A DNA stretch of 10,272 nt from Pseudomonadota bacterium (GTDB lineage: Bacteria; Pseudomonadota; Gammaproteobacteria; Pseudomonadales; Azotimanducaceae): assembly GCA_027622495.1 (NCBI GenBank), contig JAQBYL010000121.1:1-10272 (forward strand), in the 5' to 3' direction. The notes beneath the pieces were generated by a model that did no database searches, was not told where the DNA came from, and worked only from the letters and a program-made list of their open reading frames with translations. A program made the translations under genes and the position numbers. Positions 1 through 6,260 of the stretch are shown piece by piece; within the stretch, counting starts at the first letter, position 1; every line of letters starts with the position of its first letter.

Positions 1-1033
1 ACAGATTCTGTTTATCGGCTGGCTCGATGACCCGACCGAACAGCACCTGTATCGGGTCGTCCCCGGTGAGACGCAAGTGACGAAATTAACCACCGACGCT
101 GGCTGGCACGACGTTTCGGTCAACCGTTCGGGAAGTCACTTTCTGGATCGTTTTACCGCCCTTGGCAACAGTGGCGAAATACGCTTGCGCGGTGTCGATG
201 AGGGGATCATCGAGACGACGCTGCACACGGATGATGTCCGCGCGCCTGACCATCCTTACGCCCGTTATCTGAATTGTCACAGGCAACCGGACCTCGGTCG
301 CATCAAAGCAGCCCATGGTCATGACCTGTTCTATCGCCTCACCCAACCCAAAGCAGCGAACGGTGCGCTGGTGGTGTATGTCTATGGCGGCCCAGGGGCT
401 CAGCGGGTTCGTAACGAGTGGTCACCCCTTCTGCTGCAACTCTTTGTCAGCCGGGGCATCGGCGTTCTGGAACTGGACAACCGAGGGTCAGCCAATCGAG
501 GTCGGTCGTTCGAAAGTGCGCTTTACCGGCAACTGGGCGAAGCAGAAGTACAGGATCAATTGCTTGGGGTCGCCATGGCCGCTGATCTCGACTGGGTCGA
601 TTGCGAAAGGATCGGGGTGTTCGGCCACAGCTACGGTGGCTTCATGGCATTGATGTGCCTGGCCAGGGCGCCGGAGATCTTTAAAGCGGCAGTGGCTGTT
701 GCACCGGTGAGCGACTGGGCGCTTTACGACACACACTACACTGAACGGTACCTCGGAACACCGGCGGCCAACCCGGAGGGCTATCTGCAAAGCAGCCTGT
801 TCCCTTACCTGAAGGACCTGCGCGGTGCACTGCTCCTGATGCACGGCATGGCTGATGACAACGTGTTATTCACCCATACCACCCGACTGATGCACGCGCT
901 GCAACGTCAGCAGTTTCCGTTTGAGCTCATGACCTATCCGGGTTCCAAACATGCCCTGCAGGAGCCGCATGTGTCGATCCATCGCTTCAACCGCATACTC
1001 GATTTCTTCAACCGCGAGCTTTGCACCCCATGA
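1..1033 (+). CDS. S9-family serine peptidase (dipeptidyl-peptidase IV-like), 3' part
   Basis: The reading frame is open from base 2, so the gene begins upstream; the GTG at 77 is an internal Val, because the residues before it (GWLDDPTEQHLYRVVPGE) continue a beta-propeller blade typical of the S9 N-terminal domain. The rest is the alpha/beta-hydrolase domain. The YGGPGAQ oxyanion motif lies at about nt 380-403, the nucleophile motif GHSYGG has its Ser at nt 629-631, the acid is in HGMADDN (nt about 842-862), and the His is in GSKHAL (nt about 944-961). All three triad residues are present and the order matches prolyl oligopeptidase/DPP IV enzymes, which remove dipeptides from peptide N-termini, often after Pro or Ala. 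The YGGPGAQ signature favours the S9B branch over acylaminoacyl peptidases. Localisation cannot be judged without the N-terminus. The stop overlaps the next gene by 4 nt (ATGA), so the two are probably translated together. Confidence 0.88.
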   Translation, partial: QILFIGWLDDPTEQHLYRVVPGETQVTKLTTDAGWHDVSVNRSGSHFLDRFTALGNSGEIRLRGVDEGIIETTLHTDDVRAPDHPYARYLNCHRQPDLGRIKAAHGHDLFYRLTQPKAANGALVVYVYGGPGAQRVRNEWSPLLLQLFVSRGIGVLELDNRGSANRGRSFESALYRQLGEAEVQDQLLGVAMAADLDWVDCERIGVFGHSYGGFMALMCLARAPEIFKAAVAVAPVSDWALYDTHYTERYLGTPAANPEGYLQSSLFPYLKDLRGALLLMHGMADDNVLFTHTTRLMHALQRQQFPFELMTYPGSKHALQEPHVSIHRFNRILDFFNRELCTP

Positions 1034-1482
1034 GCATAGCGATCCGCCCGGGTACTTCTGCTGACGTCGCGAGGATTGCGGGCTTCAACGCTGCCATGGC
1101 GGCAGAGAGTGAAGACAAAGGTCTCGATCTCGCCGTGTTGACCCAGGGTGTGCGCTATCTGATGGACAACCCTCGTGAAGGCTACTATCTGATGGCAGAG
1201 GTGGAGGGCGAAGCCGCCGGGACTCTGATGGTGACCTTTGAATGGAGTGACTGGCGCAATGGCCGTTTCTGGTGGATCCAGAGCGTGTATGTCGCGCCTC
1301 ACTTCCGTCGCCTGGGTGTCTACCGGGCCATGCACCAGGCGGTTTCAGATGCAGCGCACCAGGACCCACAGGCCTGCGGCATCCGCCTGTACGTTGAACG
1401 GGAAAATACCGGAGCTCAGGCCACCTACAAAACAATCGGTATGGTCGAAACCCACTACCGGCTTTACGAACAGACATTTTAG
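1030..1482 (+). CDS. GNAT-family N-acetyltransferase
   Basis: A 150-residue protein with a single GNAT fold, which transfers acetyl from acetyl-CoA to an amine. The N-terminal strand (IAIRPGTSADVARIAGFNAAMA) is typical. Motif A, the acetyl-CoA pyrophosphate loop, is seen in IQSVYVAPHFRRLGVYRAM, where RRLGVY replaces the usual R/Q-x-x-G-x-G/A. The C-terminal part (RLYVERENTGAQATYKTIGM) is the usual motif B with the N-x-x-A-x-x-x-Y signature. A frame-compatible TTG lies at 1021, but the ATG at 1030 is chosen because it forms an ATGA overlap with the peptidase stop; no good Shine-Dalgarno precedes it, which fits translational coupling. The substrate cannot be read from the sequence. It ends 2 nt before the A-tract of the pilZ terminator. 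Confidence 0.85.
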   Translation: MSIAIRPGTSADVARIAGFNAAMAAESEDKGLDLAVLTQGVRYLMDNPREGYYLMAEVEGEAAGTLMVTFEWSDWRNGRFWWIQSVYVAPHFRRLGVYRAMHQAVSDAAHQDPQACGIRLYVERENTGAQATYKTIGMVETHYRLYEQTF

Positions 1483-1483
1483 T

Positions 1484-1512
1484 AAAAAGTGCCGGTCAGA
1501 CGGACCGCACTT
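1484..1512 (-). terminator. Intrinsic terminator downstream of pilZ
   Basis: Read on the minus strand, a 10-bp stem (AAGTGC + GGTC paired with GACC + GCACTT, one bulged base at 1493, loop 1498-1502) is followed directly by five T (plus-strand A at 1484-1488). It begins 7 nt after the pilZ stop. In the plus direction the stem is followed by GGGTGG rather than a T-tract, so it should mainly stop transcription from the pilZ side and shield the convergent GNAT gene. Confidence 0.8.
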
Positions 1513-1519
1513 GGGTGGA

Positions 1520-1870
1520 TTACATCGTGTGGGTATGCCGATCGGACTTCAACGCACCGGCAAGATAGGTCTCGATCTTGCTGCGGGCAATATCGTCCTG
1601 ATCGTTGAACTGCACGCCAATGCCGGCAGCCCGGTTGCCCTGCGCGCCCTTTGGCGTCACCCAGACCACGGTGCCTGCAACAGGGATCTTTTCGGCTTCG
1701 TCCATGAGGTTCAGGAGCATGAATACCTCGTCGCCGAGCGCATATTCCTTTTTGGTGGGGATGAACAGGCCGCCATTGCGGATAAACGGCATGTAAGCAG
1801 CGTAAAGGACCGCTTTGTCTTTGATCGCCAGTGACAGTATGCCGTTTCTGGCGCCTCTTTTTGCTGACAT
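1520..1870 (-). CDS. pilZ: Type IV pilus assembly protein PilZ
   Basis: A 116-residue PilZ-domain protein. The stretches GILSLAIKDK, YAAYMPFIRNGGLFIPT, LGDEVFMLLNLMDE, IPVAGTVVW, TPKGAQGNRAAGIGVQF and IETYLAGALKSDR closely resemble what I recall of Pseudomonas PilZ over the whole length. PilZ of this subfamily is a cytoplasmic factor needed for type IV pilus biogenesis; in Xanthomonas it bridges the PilB ATPase and FimX. Despite the domain name it does not bind c-di-GMP, and the D/N-x-S-x-x-G element of binding PilZ domains is also missing here (RNGGLFI stands in its place). The ATG at 1868-1870 gives the family's usual length; the ribosome-binding site is weak. It lies 125 nt after holB, an unusually wide gap for this locus, which contains a promoter-like sequence. 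A terminator follows. Confidence 0.95.
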   Translation of the reverse strand: MSAKRGARNGILSLAIKDKAVLYAAYMPFIRNGGLFIPTKKEYALGDEVFMLLNLMDEAEKIPVAGTVVWVTPKGAQGNRAAGIGVQFNDQDDIARSKIETYLAGALKSDRHTHTM

Positions 1871-1919
1871 ATTCGAGTGGCATCCATTTCACGATGAGCC
1901 TGAATCGGCTCTTAACCGC

Positions 1920-1948
1920 ATCATCGGTACGCCGTGGCGGAGTGTCAA
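1920..1948 (-). promoter_or_regulatory. Candidate sigma-70 promoter for pilZ
   Basis: On the minus strand a consensus -35 TTGACA (1943-1948) is followed after exactly 17 nt by GATGAT (1920-1925, 4 of 6 to TATAAT). It is in the 125-nt holB-pilZ gap and would give a leader of roughly 40-45 nt. The perfect -35 and ideal spacing are seen directly; promoter activity is inferred. Confidence 0.45.
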
Positions 1949-1995
1949 TGACCCGAGTGCGAACACGGTCACAGGCGCACACAACGAGTGTGAAA

Positions 1996-2859
1996 TCAGA
2001 CGTCGCGCAGAAGATTCCAGCGGTACGCCAGGCGATCGAACAGCAGAGCGACATTAGCACTGTTGCTGCCTTCAACCTGGCGCAGAAACCAGGTTAATTC
2101 ATCGGCGAATTCGAACAGTCTCAGGTCCGGATCTGCCTGCGCCGCGATCAGTTTGATCAGCAGCCGTTGCCAGCGCTCAACCAGATCTGCCATATCGTAT
2201 TCCAGAACGGCAGCACGAACCCTGGCCGCGTCCGCACTGCGCAATTTGCCGGTCAGCACATCGATTGACATCAGCCCGGCCTGTGCGGCTTCAAAAGCTT
2301 TCAGGGGCGCACCACCGTACTCATCCAGGCGCTGCACAACGTCTGCGGTCTGAAGCGTCTGCTCGAGCCAGGCTTGCGCCTGTGGGCGGCTCTGGTTGAT
2401 TTCAAAACGCTGGCAACGACTGAGGATGGTGGCCGGGACTCGACCGGGTTTGGCTGTGGTGAGAATCAGAAAAGTATTTGCCGGAGGCTCTTCCAGCGTT
2501 TTCAACAGCGCATTTGCCGCCGCGCGATTCATCCGATCGGCCTCGTGAAGCACCGCCACCTTGCAGGGTGCGCTTTGCACCGTGCTGTAGGCGAACTCAT
2601 TGAGCAATCGAATCTGATCGATCTTGATTTCTCGACTGTCCTCTGTCGCTTCGATCCAGCGCAAATCGGGATGCGCAACCAGGCGCGCAGACACAGTGAG
2701 TTCCTGCGCTAGAAGCTTTTGCACCAGCCATTCGGCGAGAAATGCCTCACCCCAGCCTGGCCGGCCTGTCAGTAAAAGGCCGTGTGGCAGACGACCGGCC
2801 TGGCGCAGTGCTTCCAGAGCGTGTGCGTTTGACTCAAGCCAGGGGTACGGAACGTTCAA
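1996..2859 (-). CDS. holB: DNA polymerase III subunit delta-prime
   Basis: A 287-residue AAA+ clamp-loader subunit that helps load the beta sliding clamp onto primed DNA. Visible landmarks are the N-terminal YPWL motif, the degenerate Walker A HGLLLTGRPGWGE (residues 26-38, Lys replaced by Glu; delta-prime is the non-ATPase stator in known complexes), the box HEADRMNRAAANALLKTLEEPP in pieces at 105-126, and the clamp-loader SRC motif (SRCQ, 147-150). The four-Cys zinc module normally following the Walker A helix is missing: the chain runs from KLLAQ almost straight to HPDL, and only two Cys exist (99 and 149). This accounts for part of the shortfall against about 330 residues in E. coli and Pseudomonas. 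The start is a TTG overlapping the tmk stop (TTGA); no in-frame ATG occurs before residue 110, so coupled initiation is likely. Confidence 0.93.
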   Translation of the reverse strand: MNVPYPWLESNAHALEALRQAGRLPHGLLLTGRPGWGEAFLAEWLVQKLLAQELTVSARLVAHPDLRWIEATEDSREIKIDQIRLLNEFAYSTVQSAPCKVAVLHEADRMNRAAANALLKTLEEPPANTFLILTTAKPGRVPATILSRCQRFEINQSRPQAQAWLEQTLQTADVVQRLDEYGGAPLKAFEAAQAGLMSIDVLTGKLRSADAARVRAAVLEYDMADLVERWQRLLIKLIAAQADPDLRLFEFADELTWFLRQVEGSNSANVALLFDRLAYRWNLLRDV

Positions 2860-3470
2860 TCGAAGAGCCGATCGATAACTTGCGCGATCTGTGCCTGAAC
2901 CTGCACAAGGGCGGGTTGCGCATCAATCACGGCAAAGCGATTGCTGGCTGCGGCACGAGCCAGATACTGACTTCGTACCGCCTCAAAAAAAGTGCGCTGT
3001 TCCCGTTCAAATCGATCGAGCGGACGATCGCTTATACGTTCGGCCGCGATCGCCGGATCCAGATCCAGATACAGCGTCAGATCCGGCTGAAGATCCGGAT
3101 GAACCAGATTTTCGAGCAGCGCGATGGTGGCGAGGTCCATGCCCCTTCCACCCCCCTGATAGGCATAGGTGGCATCGGTGAAGCGATCGCACACAACCCA
3201 GGTGCCTGCTGTCAGTGCTGGCTGTATCACCTGTTCCAGGTGTTGAGCCCGCGCCGCGAATATCAGCAGAAGTTCGGCATTGTTGCTGACCTTTTCTTCG
3301 CGCGGTTGTAACAGCAGCGAGCGCACCTCTTCTGCCAGCGGTGTCCCACCAGGCTCCCGGGTTGCCAGCGTGGTAACGCCGTGCTGCTCAAGGCAGCTCA
3401 ACACGAACTTGAGGTTGGTAGTCTTGCCAACCCCTTCCGAGCCTTCGATGGTGATGAACTTACCGGTCAT
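2856..3470 (-). CDS. tmk: Thymidylate kinase (dTMP kinase)
   Basis: A 204-residue cytoplasmic enzyme converting dTMP and ATP to dTDP and ADP, essential for dTTP supply. The P-loop GSEGVGKTT is at residues 10-18, the substrate-binding TREPGGTP at 37-44, the DRF motif (DRY/DRF/DRH in the family) at 95-97 followed by AYQGGGRG, and the LID region ERISDRPLDRFE at about 144-155. A P-loop without Arg and a basic LID fit the E. coli-like type II enzymes. The length is normal for the family. The ATG shares one base with the mltG stop (TAATG), and its own stop overlaps the TTG of holB, so mltG-tmk-holB form a tightly coupled unit. Confidence 0.97.
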   Translation of the reverse strand: MTGKFITIEGSEGVGKTTNLKFVLSCLEQHGVTTLATREPGGTPLAEEVRSLLLQPREEKVSNNAELLLIFAARAQHLEQVIQPALTAGTWVVCDRFTDATYAYQGGGRGMDLATIALLENLVHPDLQPDLTLYLDLDPAIAAERISDRPLDRFEREQRTFFEAVRSQYLARAAASNRFAVIDAQPALVQVQAQIAQVIDRLFD

Positions 3471-4483
3471 TAATTGAGCTGATATTGACGGACTGCGGCC
3501 AGATGTTCTTCAAGACTGCGCGAAAACTGGCTGGATCCATCGCCTCTGGCAACAAAGTACAGATAATCTCCGGTGCCTGGATGCGCGGCTGCCTGCAACG
3601 AATCCATGCCCGGCAGGGCAATCGGTGTTGGCGGAAGGCCATGGCGCGTATAGGTGTTGTAAGGCGTGTCGCTGCGCAGATGCTCACGGGTAAGGTTTCC
3701 GTCGAATTGATCCCCCAGACCGTAGATTACCGAAGGATCTGTCTGCAGGCGCATTCTTTTATTCAGCCGGGAGACAAACACCTGGCTGATGTCTGGCCGG
3801 TCGCTGCTGCGGCCGGTCTCCTTTTCGATCAGCGATGCCACAATCAGCAGCTCATAAGGCGACTGGTAAGGCAGCCCGGCATCTCGCGCAAGCCAGATCT
3901 GATTGAGTGCATCCAGCATCCGCTGGTAGGCACGCTTGATCAGGTCGATGTCGCGTTCACCGCGCACGAAGTGGTAGGTGTCAGGGAACAACCAGCCTTC
4001 GGCGGGACCGTCTTCGTGCCCCAACACAGCCATGAGGTTGGCCGAATCGATGTTGGTGAGGGTCTGTTCCAGCAACGGGTTGCTTTGCAGTGCATCGAGC
4101 GCCTGACGCACGCTCCAGCCTTCGATGATGCTCAACGCGTGGCTGACCACTTCGCCAACCACGATCAGGTCTAAGACCTGGCGCGGTGAGTAGTGCGCGC
4201 CGAATTCGAATTCGCCTGCCTTAACGCGCGGAGCATCGCCTGAAAGTTCGGTGATTATCCGGAACAGCCGGGGGTGATCGATTACGCCCGCAGCTGCCAG
4301 TTGCTCGCTGAGGGCAATCAGAGGGGTGCCCCGTTCGACGATCAGCCGTGTGGGTTGTTGCCGTTCAGAGGGGGCTTGCCACCATTGCCAGGCCACATAT
4401 CCACACCCAGCTCCAGCGAGCAGGAGCAGCACGATCGCGCCAGAAGCCACCCGAAGTACACGTTTGTGTACGGGTAGCTTCAT
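3470..4483 (-). CDS. mltG: Endolytic transglycosylase MltG
   Basis: A 337-residue inner-membrane lytic transglycosylase that cuts nascent peptidoglycan strands and so helps set glycan length. A short basic N-terminus precedes one transmembrane helix (about residues 12-32), leaving the rest in the periplasm. A LysM-like region (RLIVERGTPLIALSEQLAAAGVI) is followed by the YceG core with EGWLFPDTY (162-170). The catalytic Glu is E220 in IVASLIEKET. Further conserved strings are SRLNKRMRLQTDPSVIYGLG (239-257), PYNTYTRHGLPPTPI (274-288) and YLYFVARGDGSSQFS near the end. A Cys at 27 lies inside the helix and does not look like a convincing lipobox. In most relatives pabC sits between fabF and mltG; here only 60 nt separate them. 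Confidence 0.96.
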   Translation of the reverse strand: MKLPVHKRVLRVASGAIVLLLLAGAGCGYVAWQWWQAPSERQQPTRLIVERGTPLIALSEQLAAAGVIDHPRLFRIITELSGDAPRVKAGEFEFGAHYSPRQVLDLIVVGEVVSHALSIIEGWSVRQALDALQSNPLLEQTLTNIDSANLMAVLGHEDGPAEGWLFPDTYHFVRGERDIDLIKRAYQRMLDALNQIWLARDAGLPYQSPYELLIVASLIEKETGRSSDRPDISQVFVSRLNKRMRLQTDPSVIYGLGDQFDGNLTREHLRSDTPYNTYTRHGLPPTPIALPGMDSLQAAAHPGTGDYLYFVARGDGSSQFSRSLEEHLAAVRQYQLN

Positions 4484-4522
4484 TGCGTCACGGGATCCGC
4501 AGGGTGCTGATCTGACAAGCCG

Positions 4523-4550
4523 GATTTAGTGTCCTGTCCGACACTAAATC
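4523..4550 (-). repeat. Perfect 11-bp inverted repeat at the fabF-mltG junction
   Basis: The arms 4523-4533 (GATTTAGTGTC) and 4540-4550 (GACACTAAATC) are exact reverse complements around a 6-nt loop. The first arm on the transcribed strand contains the fabF stop codon (4544-4546). No T-tract follows (the next bases are CGGCTTG), so it does not look like an intrinsic terminator. It could be an mRNA-stabilising or processing hairpin, or an operator-like dyad. Confidence 0.7.
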
Positions 4551-5779
4551 GACCGGAACAGCACCGAGCCGTTGGTGCCGCCGAAGCCAAAAGAGTTACT
4601 CAGACCGGCCCGGACAGGTGTCTGGCGGGCAATGTTGGGGACATAGTCCAGGTCACAGCCTTCACCCGGCTTGTCGAGGTTGATGGTGGGTGGGCAGATG
4701 CCGCGCTTCACCGCCAGCAGGGTAAAGATCGCCTCCACCGCGCCTGCGGCACCCAGCAGATGGCCCATCATCGATTTGGTGGAACTGATCATCACCTTCG
4801 TGTCGTGGCCAAAGACCTTCTTGATGGCCACGGTCTCAGCGACGTCGCCTAACGGAGTGGAGGTGCCGTGCGCATTGATATAGTCGATGTCTTCGGGGTT
4901 CATGCCGGCATCGGATATGGCGTTTTTCATAGCGGCCACCGCCCCGGCACCATCCTCAGCAGGACTTGTGATGTGATATGCATCACCACTCATGCCAAAC
5001 CCGGCGAGCTCGCCAAGTATGTTTGCCCCCCGCGCTTTGGCGTGTTCGTATTCCTCCAGCACCAGTGCACCGGCACCAGCGCCCAGCAGAAAGCCGTCCC
5101 GGTCTGCGTCCCAGGGTCTGCTGGCGCGTTCAGGATCGTCGTTGCGTGCCGACAGCGCTTTCATCGACGCGAAGCCTGCCACGGTAATGGGTGAGGTTGC
5201 ATACTCAGCCCCGCCAACCACCATCACATCGGCATCTCCGTACTGGATCATCCGGCCACCCAGACCAATATTGTGAGTACCGGTAGTACACGCAGTCACG
5301 CAGGCAATATTCGGACCGCTGAAACCAAACTTGATCGACAGATTGCCGGAAATCATGTTGATCACGCTGCCAGGGATAAAGAACGGTGAGACCTTGCGCG
5401 GTCCGCCATTCAAGAGGCTGGAATGGGTTTCTTCGATTGTACTAATGCCACCGATGCCTGACCCCATGGCAAAACCGATGCGGTGAGGATCGCTCACGCC
5501 GCAAGAAAGTCCGGCATGTTCGATGGCCTGTATGCCCACAGCCAGACCATACTGAATAAACTCGTCCATGCGGCGAGCTTCTTTATGGTTGATGTAGTCG
5601 GTGACATCGAAGTTTTTGACCGGCGCACAGATTCGGACTGAGTAGCCTTCAGTGTCGAAATGATCGATCACCTGAGCACCGCTCTTGCCTTCCAGCGCGG
5701 CCTGCCACGTCTCCTCGACTGTGTTTCCGATTGGCGTCAGCATGCCAATACCGGTCACAACAACCCGTCGTTCTGTCAT
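4544..5779 (-). CDS. fabF: 3-oxoacyl-[ACP] synthase II (beta-ketoacyl-ACP synthase II)
   Basis: A 411-residue condensing enzyme of type II fatty-acid synthesis: it joins malonyl-ACP to acyl-ACP with loss of CO2 and, in E. coli, performs the temperature-sensitive C16:1 to C18:1 step. The Cys-His-His triad is intact: C164 in VTACTTG, H304 in INAHGTSTP and H340 in STKSMMGH. The glycine-rich tail LSNSFGFGGTNGS (393-405) is also present. An upstream in-frame start would add 12 residues (MHSVLHGKEHGI), but the ATG at 5777-5779 gives MTERRVVVTGIG, the family's usual N-terminus, and has AAGGA about 10 nt upstream. It lies 90 nt after acpP, behind a terminator-like hairpin, so it is probably made at lower level than AcpP. 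Confidence 0.97.
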   Translation of the reverse strand: MTERRVVVTGIGMLTPIGNTVEETWQAALEGKSGAQVIDHFDTEGYSVRICAPVKNFDVTDYINHKEARRMDEFIQYGLAVGIQAIEHAGLSCGVSDPHRIGFAMGSGIGGISTIEETHSSLLNGGPRKVSPFFIPGSVINMISGNLSIKFGFSGPNIACVTACTTGTHNIGLGGRMIQYGDADVMVVGGAEYATSPITVAGFASMKALSARNDDPERASRPWDADRDGFLLGAGAGALVLEEYEHAKARGANILGELAGFGMSGDAYHITSPAEDGAGAVAAMKNAISDAGMNPEDIDYINAHGTSTPLGDVAETVAIKKVFGHDTKVMISSTKSMMGHLLGAAGAVEAIFTLLAVKRGICPPTINLDKPGEGCDLDYVPNIARQTPVRAGLSNSFGFGGTNGSVLFRSI

Positions 5780-5810
5780 GATCCCATGTTCCTTACCATG
5801 CAACACGCTA

Positions 5811-5850
5811 TGCAAAAAGACCGCACTGAACTTAGCGCGGTCTTTCTGCA
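5811..5850 (-). terminator. Intrinsic terminator or attenuator between acpP and fabF
   Basis: On the minus strand a perfect 9-bp stem, AAAGACCGC (plus 5837-5845) with GCGGTCTTT (plus 5816-5824), ends in a run of five T. The stem can extend inward by CTGA/TTAG pairing past one mismatch and outward by TGC/GCA past a 2-nt mismatch. It begins about 20 nt after the acpP stop. Partial termination here would let acpP mRNA greatly exceed fabF mRNA, as is known for acpP in E. coli. Confidence 0.75.
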
Positions 5851-5869
5851 GGATACAGGACTATTTTGC

Positions 5870-6103
5870 CTACTGGTGGGCGAGAATATAGGCGATCGCG
5901 TCCTTTACAGTCGTGATCTTCTCTGCCTCTTCGTCTGGAATTTCGGTCTCGAACTCTTCCTCGAGGGCCATAACAAGCTCTACCGTGTCCAGCGAATCAG
6001 CCCCCAGATCTTCTACGAAGCTGGCTTCTTCCTTGACCTCGTCTTCTTTGACGCCAAGTTGCTCACAGATTAGCTTTTTTACTCGTTCTTCAACACTGCT
6101 CAT
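5870..6103 (-). CDS. acpP: Acyl carrier protein
   Basis: A 77-residue, very acidic four-helix protein that carries the growing acyl chain. The phosphopantetheine attachment serine is S37 in the canonical LGADSLDTVELVM. N-terminal VEERVKKLICEQLGV and C-terminal EKITTVKDAIAYI are typical. The ATG at 6101-6103 is chosen over an in-frame TTG 18 nt upstream because it gives the standard MSSVEERV N-terminus and has a GGAGAG element about 10 nt before it. The gene has its own promoter-like sequence in the 157-nt gap after fabG and a terminator-like hairpin behind it, so it is probably expressed both from the operon and as a short abundant transcript. Confidence 0.98.
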   Translation of the reverse strand: MSSVEERVKKLICEQLGVKEDEVKEEASFVEDLGADSLDTVELVMALEEEFETEIPDEEAEKITTVKDAIAYILAHQ

Positions 6104-6153
6104 ACGAAAGCTTCTCTCCAATTCAAATTCCCGTCCGATGCAGGGCGGAGCGC

Positions 6154-6182
6154 ATTCTATCGGCGCACATACGGCAATTCAA
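6154..6182 (-). promoter_or_regulatory. Candidate sigma-70 promoter for acpP
   Basis: On the minus strand TTGAAT (6177-6182, 4 of 6 to TTGACA) is followed after exactly 17 nt by TAGAAT (6154-6159, 5 of 6 to TATAAT). The bases after the -10 are GCGCTCCGCCC, a GC-rich discriminator of the kind linked to repression by ppGpp/DksA in E. coli. The predicted start site near 6147 gives a leader of about 44 nt. Activity and stringent control are inferred. Confidence 0.6.
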
Positions 6183-6260
6183 GCAATCACGCCTTCTAAA
6201 ACCACACAACAACGTGTTCATACACGCACGCAGGGGTTTTATCAAGCGAAGCCAGCCACC

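Noticed and set aside
77..1033. Treating the GTG at 77 as the start of a complete 318-residue hydrolase.
   Set aside because: The frame is open back to base 2 and encodes propeller-like residues, so the gene is truncated by the window edge.
1978..1992. Small hairpin CACAC-N5-GTGTG just after the holB stop.
   Set aside because: The 5-bp stem is too weak and has no T-tract on the minus strand, so it is not called as a terminator.
1479..2075. Long minus-strand reading frame of about 198 codons overlapping pilZ and the holB-pilZ gap.
   Set aside because: It overlaps pilZ in another frame, has low-complexity basic composition and no recognisable domain; pilZ explains the region.
3485..4174. Plus-strand open frame of 229 codons opposite mltG.
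   Set aside because: It is fully antisense to a well-conserved mltG and has no family resemblance; it arises from GC-rich codon usage.
6213..6226. CGTGT-N4-ACACG dyad in the fabG-acpP gap.
   Set aside because: A 5-bp stem without an adjacent T-run; it may be chance and does not support a terminator or operator call.
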